Shown: positions 7,806 to 15,658 of the stretch, piece by piece
How the letters are laid out: each line of letters begins with the position of its first letter
Position numbering within the stretch: the stretch's first letter is position 1
NCBI GenBank assembly: GCA_040904945.1
Contig: JBBDSM010000016.1
Span: forward strand, 1 to 59,885
From: JAWLHJ01 sp040904945
GTDB lineage: Bacteria > Gemmatimonadota > Gemmatimonadetes > Longimicrobiales > Gaopeijiaceae
Length of the DNA: 59,885 nt
Reading direction: 5' to 3'
Notes under the pieces: model-generated
The model's database searches: none
What the model saw: the letters and a program-made list of their open reading frames with translations, nothing else
What the model was told of the DNA's origin: nothing
Made by a program: the position numbers and the translations under genes

Positions 7806-8684
7806 TTGAGCATCCAGAAGGTGGGCGTGGTCGGAGCAGGTCTCATGGGGAGCGGCATCGCCGAGGTCGCCGCGACCCACGGCTTCGACGTCATCGTGCG
7901 TGAGATCGACAAGGCGTCCGCGGACAAAGGGCGCGGCCGCATCGAGAAGTCACTCGAACGTGCCGTGTCGAAAGAGAAGATCTCCGCGGAGGACCGGGAC
8001 GCGGCGCTGGGCCGGCTCACGTTCACGACCGAGGTCGCCGATCTCGCGCCGTGCGATATCGTCGTCGAGGCGATCGTCGAAGATCTCGAGGTGAAGAACG
8101 CCTTGTTCGCTGAGCTCGACGGCATCTGCGGCGAGGACACGATCTTCGCGTCGAACACGAGCTCGCTCACGATCACGGACATGGCCGCGAACACCGACCG
8201 CCCGGATCGCTTCGTCGGGCTGCACTTCTTCAACCCGGTGCCGGTCATGAAGCTCGTCGAGGTCGTGCGCACGATCGCGACCAGTGACAAGACGTTCGAC
8301 CGCGCGTTCGCCTTCTCCAAGAAGCTCGGCAAGGTGCCGATCGCGGCGAAGGACAACTCGGGCTTCGTCGTGAACCTCCTGCTGGTCCCCTACATGCTCG
8401 ACGCGATCCGCCAGCTCGAGCGTGGCGTGGCGAGCATCGAAGACATCGACACCGGGATGGTGCTCGGCTGCGGCTACCCGATGGGTCCGTTCACGCTGTG
8501 CGACTTCGTCGGTATCGACACGCTCCACAAGATCAGCGAGATCATGTTCGACGAGTACCGGGAGGAGCGCTACGCGCCCCCGCCGCTCCTGAAGCGGATC
8601 GTCGCGATGGGCCGGTACGGCCGTAAGTCGGGGCAGGGCTTCTACGATTGGTCCGGCGAGAAGCCGGTGCCGCTCCCCATTTAG
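7806..8684 (+). CDS. 3-hydroxyacyl-CoA (3-hydroxybutyryl-CoA) dehydrogenase
   Basis: The enzyme oxidises 3-hydroxyacyl-CoA with NAD. The N-terminal Rossmann motif is VGVVGAGLMGSGIAEV. The catalytic Ser/Asn region is FASNTSSLTIT and the catalytic His is in GLHFFNPVPVMKLVEVV. The C-terminal dimer domain contains GPFTLCDFVGIDT and GRKSGQGFYDW. TTG at 7806 is preferred, since ggag lies nine bases upstream and it gives about 292 residues, near the family norm. An in-frame ATG at 7791 is the alternative. It follows the thiolase gene and three 11-bp repeats, and a hairpin lies downstream. Confidence 0.9.
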   Translation: MSIQKVGVVGAGLMGSGIAEVAATHGFDVIVREIDKASADKGRGRIEKSLERAVSKEKISAEDRDAALGRLTFTTEVADLAPCDIVVEAIVEDLEVKNALFAELDGICGEDTIFASNTSSLTITDMAANTDRPDRFVGLHFFNPVPVMKLVEVVRTIATSDKTFDRAFAFSKKLGKVPIAAKDNSGFVVNLLLVPYMLDAIRQLERGVASIEDIDTGMVLGCGYPMGPFTLCDFVGIDTLHKISEIMFDEYREERYAPPPLLKRIVAMGRYGRKSGQGFYDWSGEKPVPLPI

Positions 8685-8729
8685 CTCGGCTCCACTCGGT
8701 GGGCTCGCGGTGGGGCAGGCAGTGAGTAC

Positions 8730-8766
8730 GAAGGGCCCGGGGGCGTTTGCGCCCCGCGGGCCCTTC
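8730..8766 (+). terminator. strong GC hairpin, terminator-like without T-run
   Basis: gaagggcccg and its partner cgggcccttc, with an inner ggcg/cgcc pair, form a long stem about 45 bases after the dehydrogenase stop codon. No T-run follows. Confidence 0.5.
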
Positions 8767-8816
8767 GCGCAGCTTCATGGTATGGCTCATGACCCGTCCG
8801 CGCGGGAGACCCGCGC

Positions 8817-9602
8817 ATGATCCTGCTCACCGCGCATGACCCCGGACTCCTCGCCGCAGTCCAGAGAATCGCCCGGCCGGACGAGGACGTCGTGGCCGAA
8901 GGGGAATGGGTCGATCGCGCCCTCGAGCACGGCCATGCCCGACTCTTCTTGTGTGACGACCGGCGCGGCGTCATGCCGGAACGGACGTCGGGTGTTCCCG
9001 TCCTGTATGTTCCGCCAGAGCTGATCGCGAAGTGGGACAGGACACGGAAACGACACGATATCCCGCCGGCCCGCACGGAATACCTGGCGACGCGTCTACG
9101 GGGATTGATGGCGGAGCTGGCCCTGGAGCCGACCTGGGTCGACCGGACGCTCGCGGACCTGAGCCGCCTTGCTGGCGGGCCGCTTCCCCTTCCGTTCCGA
9201 TCCTTCGCACGTCGGACGCTCGAGTTCCCCGCGCGCTATACCGACCTGAGCGACGTGGCGGCGCTCGCAGGCTTGAGCCGAGGAGCCCTGAAGGCCCGCT
9301 TCCGGAGACGGGAGCTCGAGTCCCCGTTTACCTATCAGCGGTGGCTTCGAACCCTTGCGGTGGCGGAGGCCCTCTCCGCACCCGAGGTGACGGTCGCCGC
9401 CGCGGCGAACGCCCTGGGCTTCACGTCGGATACCAACATGTGCCGTATGGTCAGAGTGCTCACCGGCGCCACACCGGGACGGTTGAGGGAGCCCGACGCC
9501 CGTCGCTGGCTCCTCGTCGCCTTCGCACGGGCCCATTTGACCCGTGATGCGCTCGAAGGGTGGAGGGCCCTGGACGATCTATTCTCTAGACGCGTCGCCT
9601 GA
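8817..9602 (+). CDS. AraC-type helix-turn-helix regulator
   Basis: A 261-residue protein. The first 120 residues form an uncharacterised alpha/beta domain (MILLTAHDPGLLAAV.., LFLCDDR, VPVLYVPPEL) whose strand-helix rhythm recalls a response-regulator-like or nucleotide-fold sensor, but no clear phospho-acceptor is seen. The C-terminal part has the two helix-turn-helix motifs of the AraC family: DLSDVAALAGLSRGALKARF and VAAAANALGFTSDTNMCRMV. The gene is bracketed by a hairpin upstream and a strong terminator downstream, so it is transcribed alone. The target genes cannot be told from the sequence. Confidence 0.7.
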   Translation: MILLTAHDPGLLAAVQRIARPDEDVVAEGEWVDRALEHGHARLFLCDDRRGVMPERTSGVPVLYVPPELIAKWDRTRKRHDIPPARTEYLATRLRGLMAELALEPTWVDRTLADLSRLAGGPLPLPFRSFARRTLEFPARYTDLSDVAALAGLSRGALKARFRRRELESPFTYQRWLRTLAVAEALSAPEVTVAAAANALGFTSDTNMCRMVRVLTGATPGRLREPDARRWLLVAFARAHLTRDALEGWRALDDLFSRRVA

Positions 9603-9616
9603 CCCGGAGAAACGCG

Positions 9617-9652
9617 AAAAGGGCCGGCTCCCATGACGGGGGCCGGCCCTTT
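9617..9652 (+). terminator. bidirectional rho-independent terminator
   Basis: aaaagggccggc pairs with ggccggcccttt around a short loop, with A-rich and T-rich flanks on the two sides. It lies between the convergent AraC-type and rpsU genes and can serve both. Confidence 0.8.
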
Positions 9653-9679
9653 CAGTCGTTCGCGGCGTACGCCGCGGCG

Positions 9680-9877
9680 CTAGGGTCGACGTCCGCGACG
9701 CTGACGTCGACGCTCTCTACGAATCGCAGCTTCCCGCTTCCGCTTCCGCTGGGCGCTGGGCTTTTCGTAGTACCGCCGCTTGCGGAGCTCGGAATAGAGA
9801 CCGGACCGCTGCACTTTGCGCTTGAACCGGCGCAGTGCGCGGTCGAGGCTCTCGTTGTCCTGAACGACGACTTCCAA
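9680..9877 (-). CDS. rpsU: 30S ribosomal protein S21
   Basis: A 65-residue basic protein reading VVVQDNESLDRALRRFKR, then GLYSELRKRRYYEKPSAQRK and an Arg-rich tail, which matches bacterial S21 throughout. The TTG at 9877 is chosen because aggaaggtga lies just upstream at normal spacing; the GTG inside that sequence is too close to a ribosome site. It ends in the bidirectional terminator and is divergent from the unknown gene at 10120. Confidence 0.93.
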   Translation of the reverse strand: MEVVVQDNESLDRALRRFKRKVQRSGLYSELRKRRYYEKPSAQRKRKREAAIRRERRRQRRGRRP

Positions 9878-9991
9878 GAAAATCACCTTCCTACGGGATG
9901 AAACCAGATGATGAGCTTCGAAAGCTAAAGCGATCCGTACCCGGGAGCAACGCCGGGGTGGGCGGGACGCAGGCAGTCGCGTGCCCACCGG

Positions 9992-10014
9992 ACTTCTTCA
10001 ACAGCCCTCCAGCC
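9992..10014 (+). repeat. diverged solo end of the MITE-like element
   Basis: acttcttcaacagcc followed by ctccagcc matches the right terminal repeat of the 21-kb element and its flank (21353-21375) at 21 of 23 positions. No matching left end is seen about 290 bases away, so it is a fragment or solo end. Confidence 0.5.
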
Positions 10015-10119
10015 CCACGCCGGCGCGGGCACAGGATCATTGCGATCCTCGGAAACAAATGGTTATCGTGCATCCCCCCTCACGATCCGGACCTCGGTGT
10101 CCGACCAGAAGGAGCCATC

Positions 10120-11004
10120 TTGGACCCAGCTGTGCGTAGCTACGGCCGGACGGAGGCCATGGGCGATGTGCCCGGGGTCTGTGCGTTGCCCCTTACCCGC
10201 GCCATCGTCCAATACCGCGATGTCCACGAGATGGATCTCGCCGGCGGACGGATCGAAGACATCGGCATGGCCCTTGTGGTCGACGGCCGGTACGCGGCCG
10301 CCTCCGAGGTCGTGGACCTCGGGAGCGGGCGCCCGAAGGTACTCGACCTGAGCCGCGAGCTCGTCGTGCTGGACTGGGCGTACGAGCCGACGCACGAGCA
10401 CGTCGAGGAACTCCTCGAGCGGGCAGCAGCCACCGACGACGCAGCCGAGGTGCGACGATACGGCTTCCAGGTCGCGCTCAACGTGCTGGAGCGACTCGGC
10501 TTCGGTCCGCTCACGCGGCCGGTGCTGCTGCGCATCGGATATCGGGACATCTGCCGGGACTTCGATCTGCACGAGGGCACCTCCATCCGGATCGTGCTGG
10601 GCGACGGGCGAATCGTGAGGGCGGTGCTGGATTACGACGATTGCGCCCTGGTCTTCCGCACCGCGCTCCACACACCGGACGTCGAGTTCGAGAGCGCGTT
10701 GCTCGAGGCGTTTCCAGGCGTGCCGCTCCGGCGGGTCAGCCCGTCCCGGCGTGAATCCAGCCTCTGCTACCGCGTAGCCTTCGAGCTGCCGCGCTCCATG
10801 GCCGACGTGCGAGGCGCCCTGGCCGCGGTGCGACGGGGACTGGCGCGACTGGCATCGCGCTTCGAGCCGGACCGGTTCGCTGCGGTGGCCGGCGTGGTCG
10901 ACACGTTCGGAGCTCGCGAGACGCTCTCGGGCTTTCAGGGAGGGGTCGCGACGGATGGCCGCGAGGGCGCGGGATCGCCTGTCGCGTCCGCCACGGTGCA
11001 CTGA
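10120..11004 (+). CDS. hypothetical protein
   Basis: A soluble protein of 294 residues with no recognised domain, signal peptide or membrane segment. TTG at 10120 is taken as start because agaaggag lies six bases upstream; the open frame continues further 5' but that part crosses a repeat fragment. Blocks such as LTRAIVQYRDVHEMDLAGGR, SIRIVLGDGRIVRAVLDYDD and LARLASRFEPDRFAAVAGV show a mixed alpha/beta protein. The next gene begins eight bases after its stop, so the pair probably forms an operon with the PPFEVW-family gene. Function unknown. Confidence 0.6.
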   Translation: MDPAVRSYGRTEAMGDVPGVCALPLTRAIVQYRDVHEMDLAGGRIEDIGMALVVDGRYAAASEVVDLGSGRPKVLDLSRELVVLDWAYEPTHEHVEELLERAAATDDAAEVRRYGFQVALNVLERLGFGPLTRPVLLRIGYRDICRDFDLHEGTSIRIVLGDGRIVRAVLDYDDCALVFRTALHTPDVEFESALLEAFPGVPLRRVSPSRRESSLCYRVAFELPRSMADVRGALAAVRRGLARLASRFEPDRFAAVAGVVDTFGARETLSGFQGGVATDGREGAGSPVASATVH

Positions 11005-11012
11005 GCGGGGAC

Positions 11013-11582
11013 GTGACGCCCGCCGCCCTCGAGGTCAGCGCCAGCACCGGCGCGAGCGAGGAGGAGCTGCGGCATTGGTATCACGCCTACCGGCGCCGTC
11101 AGGCGCGCCGCCTCGTATCCATCCTACCCAAGGAGGCGGTACGTCCTCTCTACCGCGCCGCCCTCGCAGGCGTGGGCGCACGGAGCGCCGAGGGTGCCGA
11201 TCCTCTGGGCGTGTTGATAGAGCACTGTGCCACCGTGCTTCCCCTCCCTCCCTTCGAGGTCTGGCTGGCCGACCTGGCGCGCCATCCCGCGGCGCACTTC
11301 GAGGACTGGGACGAGGCGGTCGACGTGCCCTCACCGGCCGATCCCGCCACCCTGGCTGCGCGTGAGCTCATCCGCGCCGACGAGCGCTGGAGGGTCACGC
11401 TGTGCGCTTATCCGCAGGACGGCGGGTGGCGTGCGCACCTCTCGTTCGCTGGACCCGCGTTGCACGACTCCCATCGAACCGCGCCGGTGTTCCGCGAGCC
11501 GTCCGCCGAGGCGCTCAGGGATCGCTTCATGGACTTCGACGTCACGTCGCTCGAGGCCTTCCTTCGGTCGTGTCTCGCCTGA
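11013..11582 (+). CDS. hypothetical protein, PPFEVW family member A
   Basis: A 189-residue protein starting at GTG 11013, eight bases after the previous stop. Residues about 17-105 align with the protein at 12286: ELRHWYHAYRRRQARRLVSI corresponds to LLRAKYLDYCSAQIADLLVY, and LPLPPFEVWLADLARHP corresponds to ALPPFEVWVEDYVANP. The C-terminal half (ERWRVTLCAYPQDGGWRAHL and onwards) is a beta-rich domain missing in the paralogue. No known family is recognised. The gene is followed by a run of T and a 375-base AT-richer spacer. Confidence 0.6.
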   Translation: MTPAALEVSASTGASEEELRHWYHAYRRRQARRLVSILPKEAVRPLYRAALAGVGARSAEGADPLGVLIEHCATVLPLPPFEVWLADLARHPAAHFEDWDEAVDVPSPADPATLAARELIRADERWRVTLCAYPQDGGWRAHLSFAGPALHDSHRTAPVFREPSAEALRDRFMDFDVTSLEAFLRSCLA

Positions 11583-11957
11583 GCTTTTTTTGTAAAAATT
11601 CGGGTACGGAGACATCGCTGTCCGGTGACGAGCGTCGGTCGAGAACCCGGTGCGCCGCTTGTACTTCCGCATTGCGGGCGAGCTGCGATCCCGCACTGTG
11701 GGCAGCCGAGGAACAGGTGAATTCGCCCACTTCGGGCAAAACACTAAGTTGCTTCACTACAACAACTTATGTGTCTTCGGGCTTCTTGCGGTGTCCCGTT
11801 TTCAGGGGTTGCGTCTCCCCGTGGCCCCGCTTACCCTTGATCGCAAGTTGAAGCTGGCCGGCACCCCGAGCCCCACGACGCGCCGGGAAGATGCCGAACT
11901 TCGAGAAAGTTCGAATTGCAGGTTTTTTACGCCATAGAAACAGGGTGAGGTGTGTCG
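11583..11957. other. intergenic stretch, AT-richer than its surroundings
   Basis: About 375 bases with no supported gene. It begins with a T-run after the stop at 11582. It holds an inverted repeat, aagttg...caactt (11746-11768), a second short one, aacttcgagaaagtt, near 11897, and a T-run near 11922. It probably carries the promoter and control sites of the gene at 11958. The lower GC suggests possible acquisition. Confidence 0.5.
11746..11768. promoter_or_regulatory. inverted repeat, possible operator
   Basis: aagttg and caactt form 6-bp perfect arms around an 11-base centre, about 190 bases upstream of the ribbon-helix-helix-like gene. Confidence 0.35.
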
Positions 11958-12167
11958 ATGTGGGAAACCCGGTCCGTCCAGCTTGAAGTTCGCCTTCCGC
12001 GCGACATCGCCGCGCAGGCCGAAGAGGTCCAGGAGAGCGATCCCGAGTTCCTGAGTCGGATCGTGTTGTACGGCCTCACCCGACGTTCCATCTACCGACA
12101 TCTGAGGGACGGTGACGGCGCGACTCTCGGAGACCAGGCGGAGGGCGCCATCGCACCTCTCAGCTGA
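11958..12167 (+). CDS. ribbon-helix-helix-like small protein
   Basis: A 69-residue protein. VQLEVRLPRDIAAQAEEV looks like the DNA-binding beta strand plus first helix of an Arc/MetJ-type fold, and DPEFLSRIVLYGLTRRSIYR like its second helix. Such proteins are dimeric repressors, often self-regulating or antitoxin-like. ATG at 11958 has gggtgagg seven bases upstream, and an in-frame GTG lies two codons earlier. It sits just before the PPFEVW-family gene at 12286, with a weak hairpin between them. No toxin partner is recognised. Confidence 0.5.
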   Translation: MWETRSVQLEVRLPRDIAAQAEEVQESDPEFLSRIVLYGLTRRSIYRHLRDGDGATLGDQAEGAIAPLS

Positions 12168-12239
12168 ACCCCTTGCGCTGAGCGGCCCCGCGGCGCATAC
12201 CTAGGCGCGATGGGAGCGGACATTGCTCCATTCCTTTGC

Positions 12240-12264
12240 GCCCGGTGTGAGCCGGGGGCTTTTT
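12240..12264 (+). terminator. weak hairpin with T-run
   Basis: cccgg, a six-base loop and ccggg are followed by ggcttttt. It could end the small upstream gene or attenuate the gene at 12286. Confidence 0.4.
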
Positions 12265-12285
12265 CACGTCCGCCGGGAGGCCGAA

Positions 12286-12618
12286 GTGGAGGCAGGTGAG
12301 CGAGGCGGTAACGAGCCTCTCGAGCTCCTGCGAGCCAAATATCTGGACTACTGTTCTGCCCAGATCGCGGACCTGCTCGTATACCTGACTCCCGACGAGA
12401 TCTACCTGATCGCACACCGCGCCCAGTCGGAGGAAGAGGGCGAGAGGGGCCTCGGGTATGCGGAGATGGTTCAGGTAGCTACCGGCTGGCTGGCGCGCCG
12501 CGTCGCGCTCCCCCCGTTCGAAGTCTGGGTCGAGGACTACGTCGCGAACCCGGAGCGCTACGAGGCGTATCTCATGGGGCTGTGGCGATCCGAGATGGAA
12601 GCCTCCACGGACGGCTGA
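12286..12618 (+). CDS. hypothetical protein, PPFEVW family member B
   Basis: A 110-residue helical protein read from GTG 12286, which has gggagg five bases upstream. It is a shorter paralogue of the protein at 11013: it shares the Y..Y...Q...L helix, an LTPDE/LPKEA turn and the block ALPPFEVWVEDYVANPERYE. It lacks the C-terminal beta domain of the longer copy. No signal peptide or known family is seen. The gene converges on ssb with only three bases between the stop codons. Function unknown. Confidence 0.6.
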   Translation: MEAGERGGNEPLELLRAKYLDYCSAQIADLLVYLTPDEIYLIAHRAQSEEEGERGLGYAEMVQVATGWLARRVALPPFEVWVEDYVANPERYEAYLMGLWRSEMEASTDG

Positions 12619-12621
12619 GCG

Positions 12622-13068
12622 TCAGAAGGGCAGGTCGTCGTCGGGCTCGGTCATCGACGGACCCGAATCGTCGGATCCACCGGATCCACCGTACCCACCG
12701 CCGCCTCCTTCACCGCCCCCGGAGCTCGAGCCGGGTCCGGGCGAGCCGAGCATCACCATGTCGTTGACCACGATGTCCGTGAAGTAGCGCGTGCCGCCCT
12801 CGCCCTCCACCTGCGAGTACTCGATTCGCCCCTCGACGTAGAGCCGGTCGCCCTTCTTCACCCACTGCTCGACGATGTCGACGACCCGTCCGAAGAAGGT
12901 CAGCCGGTGCCACTCCGTCCGCTCCTGCTGCTGCCCGGCCCGGTCGGACCACGTCCGGTTCGTCGCGAGCGAGAGCTTGGCGACCCGGGCCCCGGAGCCC
13001 GTGGCACGGATCTCGGGATCATTCCCGACGTTCCCGATCAGCATGACTTTGTTGAGCGAACGACTCAT
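12622..13068 (-). CDS. ssb: single-stranded DNA-binding protein
   Basis: A 148-residue SSB. It starts MSRSLNKVMLIGNVGNDPEI and has the OB-fold strands (RTEWHRLTFFGRVVDIVEQW, KGDRLYVEGRIEY), a flexible Gly/Ser-rich linker and the acidic tip DDDLPF that recruits DNA-repair partners. The start at 13068 has gaggag seven bases upstream. It protects single-stranded DNA in replication and repair. It is convergent with the gene at 12286 and divergent from the enoyl-CoA hydratase gene. Confidence 0.95.
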   Translation of the reverse strand: MSRSLNKVMLIGNVGNDPEIRATGSGARVAKLSLATNRTWSDRAGQQQERTEWHRLTFFGRVVDIVEQWVKKGDRLYVEGRIEYSQVEGEGGTRYFTDIVVNDMVMLGSPGPGSSSGGGEGGGGGYGGSGGSDDSGPSMTEPDDDLPF

Positions 13069-13243
13069 GCGTGCTCCTCGTGAGGCTCGTGGTGCGGGAC
13101 TCGAAGCCCGGCGACAGGGCCCCTCTCGGGCGGCTACGCCGGCGCGTGAAGGTAAGGCCTGGGTCTGCCTTTTTCCATGTCGACATGGGTCGCTATCTTG
13201 CGAGGCTGCCAGCGACGCAAACACCTCCTGAAGGATGACCGGA

Positions 13244-14029
13244 ATGACCGATTGGACCCACGTGAGAGTCGAGCGCGACGCCGAGATCGCCACCGTCGTC
13301 GTCGACCGCCAGGAAAAGATGAACGCGCTCAACGCGGATGTCGTGGCGGAGATCGGCGAGGCCTTCGAGAGTCTTCGGGACGACGACTCGGTCCGGGGCG
13401 TGATCCTCACCGGCGGCGGTGAGAAGGCGTTCGTCGCGGGTGCGGACATCGGTGAGCTGGTCAAGATGGACTCGGTGGCCGGGGTCCGCGTGAGTCGGGA
13501 CGGACAGGACGTGTTCCGCGCTATCGAGCGCTTTCCGAAGCCGGTGCTTGCGGCCGTCGGTGGCTTCTCCCTCGGCGGCGGTTTCGAGCTCGCGCTGGCG
13601 TGCCACATGCGGATCGCCTCGGACAACGCGAAGTTCGGGCTCCCTGAGGTCGGACTCGGCATCATTCCGGGCTACGGCGGCACCATCCGGCTCGCGAGAC
13701 TCACCGGGCTCGGCCGGGCCATCGAGCTGACGCTCACCGGGGAGATGTTCGACGCGGAGCGTGCGCACGAACTGGGCATCGTGTCGACGGTCGTATCGCG
13801 CGCGGAGTTGATGGACGAGGCTCGCAAGCTCATTCGGAAGGTCACGAAGAACGGGCCGGTCGCCGTGCGCATGGCCCTCGAGTCCATCTACAGGGCGTTG
13901 GACACGGCCACGGCGGAGGCCCTCGACCACGAATCGTCGCTATTCGGCTTGCTCGCCTCCACGGAGGACATGAAGGAGGGCATGAACGCCTTCCTCGAGA
14001 AGCGCAATCCGGAGTTCAAGGGTCGGTAA
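13244..14029 (+). CDS. enoyl-CoA hydratase
   Basis: A 261-residue crotonase-family enzyme that adds water to 2-enoyl-CoA. Both catalytic glutamates are present: E115 in SLGGGFELALACH and E135 in GLPEVGLGIIPGYGGT. The oxyanion-hole segment is AFVAGADIGEL. ATG at 13244 is chosen over ATG 13235 because aagga lies eight bases before it. With the thiolase and hydroxyacyl-CoA dehydrogenase at 6.5-8.7 kb it supplies a further step of beta-oxidation or hydroxybutyrate metabolism, although it is not in the same operon. Confidence 0.92.
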   Translation: MTDWTHVRVERDAEIATVVVDRQEKMNALNADVVAEIGEAFESLRDDDSVRGVILTGGGEKAFVAGADIGELVKMDSVAGVRVSRDGQDVFRAIERFPKPVLAAVGGFSLGGGFELALACHMRIASDNAKFGLPEVGLGIIPGYGGTIRLARLTGLGRAIELTLTGEMFDAERAHELGIVSTVVSRAELMDEARKLIRKVTKNGPVAVRMALESIYRALDTATAEALDHESSLFGLLASTEDMKEGMNAFLEKRNPEFKGR

Positions 14030-14192
14030 CAGTGGCCTCGTGCCGGGCGGTTTCCGACGCACTCGGAGGGCCCCTTTCGGGAGGCCTGAAAGTATTGGGG
14101 CGCAAGGGCTTTAGCGCCGACTACAGGGGTGGCCGCGCCGGGTGCTCGCGGTTAACTTTCTCCATGCCTCGAAGTCTTCCCAGCCGACCCGC

Positions 14193-15317
14193 GTGCGCTT
14201 GACGGGCCTCGCCCTGCGCGGCTTCCGGAACCTGGGACGGCAGGAGTTGGTGATCCCTAGGGAGGGAGCGGCCCTGGTTGGCGACAACGCACAGGGGAAA
14301 TCCAGCTTTCTCGAGGCGATCTACTATCTCGAGACCTTCAGGTCCTTTCGCGGGGCCCGCGACGATCAGCTCGTCTCGTTCGACGAGCCGGTGTTCCGGG
14401 TCGGCGGCACGGTCGAGTCCGGAGACGAAACTGATGCGATCAGCGAGATTACGGCGGCCTTCGCGCGCGATGGGAAGCGGAAGAAGGTCACCGTCGACGG
14501 CGACGAGCCCGACCGGCTCGGGGATGCCATCGGCCGTCTGGCTGCGGTGATCTTCTCACCGGCCGACATTGAATTGGTGAGTGGCGGCCCCTCCGAGCGT
14601 CGACGCTTTCTCGATATCGTGCTCTCGCTGAACGAGCCCGGGTACCTGGAAGCGCTCCAGGAGTATCGTCAGGTTCTGTCACGGAGGAATGCGTCGCTGA
14701 AGACGAACCAGCCGAGGGCCGCGGTGACTGCGTGGAACGGCGGCCTGGTTCGGAGCGGCGCCCGCGTGATCGAGGCCCGCATGACGTGGATCCGCGAGAG
14801 TGTGGAGGCGTTCTCCGACTGCTACGATACGATCTCCGACGAGGGCGGAGCCGAGATGACGTATCGGTCCAGCGTGACCCTCGACGGCGCGGAAACCCTC
14901 GCCGAGATCGAGGAGACGTTCCGCCTGGCACTCGAGGACTCCACCGAGCGGGAGCGGAGGACCGCGGTCACGGTCGTCGGCCCGCATCGGGACGAGGTCC
15001 GGCTCAAGCTCGAAGGAGAAGGGAACGGTCTAGACCTCCGAGCGTACGGGTCCGGGGGTCAGCGCCGCACCGCGGCTCTGGCGTTGCGGTTGGTCGAGGC
15101 GCGGACGATCCGGCGGCGGCGTGGCACCGAGCCGCTCATGCTGCTGGACGACGTCTTCGCCGAGCTCGACGCGGGAAGGAGCGAGCGGGTGCTCACGCTG
15201 ATGGATTCGGCGGAGGTCGGACAGGTGCTCCTCACGGCCCCCAAGCCATCGGACGTGCGGGTGCGCAAGGACGTGCTCCCCCGGTGGCGGATCCACGCCG
15301 GGAAGATCGAGACGTGA
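14193..15317 (+). CDS. recF: DNA replication and repair protein RecF
   Basis: About 374 residues of an SMC-like ATPase that helps load RecA at gaps. The N-terminus VRLTGLALRGFRNL is the usual RecF start. Walker A is GDNAQGKSS (30-38), the signature is GSGGQRRTAALAL and Walker B is LMLLDDVFAELD. GTG at 14193 is preferred on homology; GTG at 14142 would add 17 residues and neither has a good ribosome site. It overlaps the dciA-like gene by four bases and gyrB follows, a common replication neighbourhood, but dnaA and dnaN are not upstream. Confidence 0.9.
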   Translation: MRLTGLALRGFRNLGRQELVIPREGAALVGDNAQGKSSFLEAIYYLETFRSFRGARDDQLVSFDEPVFRVGGTVESGDETDAISEITAAFARDGKRKKVTVDGDEPDRLGDAIGRLAAVIFSPADIELVSGGPSERRRFLDIVLSLNEPGYLEALQEYRQVLSRRNASLKTNQPRAAVTAWNGGLVRSGARVIEARMTWIRESVEAFSDCYDTISDEGGAEMTYRSSVTLDGAETLAEIEETFRLALEDSTERERRTAVTVVGPHRDEVRLKLEGEGNGLDLRAYGSGGQRRTAALALRLVEARTIRRRRGTEPLMLLDDVFAELDAGRSERVLTLMDSAEVGQVLLTAPKPSDVRVRKDVLPRWRIHAGKIET

Positions 15318-15622
15318 AGAGGGGCGGCGGGCCGGCCAAGATCGGCGGACTCCTGGCCGGCGTGCTGGAGCAGCACGGCGTCCGGGACCAGGTTCGCCGC
15401 ATGGAGGTGCTGGAGCTGTGGCCGGACATCGTGGGCGAGGAGCTCGCGAAGGTCACGCGGGCGAAGGGCGTGGAGGACACGACGCTCTTCGTCGAGGTGC
15501 GTAGCAGTGCCTGGTTGATGGAATTGAACATGATGAAGCGGGACTTCCTGGAGCGCGTGAACGCGCGCGTCGAGGATACTCCCTTCGAACGAGTCGTCTT
15601 CGCGTTGGCGGGGACGGAGTAG
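15314..15622 (+). CDS. DciA-like (DUF721) protein
   Basis: A 102-residue protein read from GTG 15314, which overlaps the recF stop (GTGA). The block EVLELWPDIVGEELAKVTRA and the later TLFVEVRSSAWLMELNMMKR, with a C-terminal hydrophobic strand, are typical of the DUF721 family found between recF and gyrB in many bacteria. DciA is the ancestral loader of the DnaB helicase. The length fits short family members. Translation is probably coupled to recF. Confidence 0.8.
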   Translation: MKRGGGPAKIGGLLAGVLEQHGVRDQVRRMEVLELWPDIVGEELAKVTRAKGVEDTTLFVEVRSSAWLMELNMMKRDFLERVNARVEDTPFERVVFALAGTE

Positions 15623-15658
15623 CGCGGCACGCTCCGCGCACACGAGTCAGAGGTCGAC

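Noticed and set aside
13085..13130. A tRNA-like T-loop phrase (gggactcgaagccc) between ssb and the hydratase gene
   Set aside because: No acceptor or anticodon stem can be built around it.
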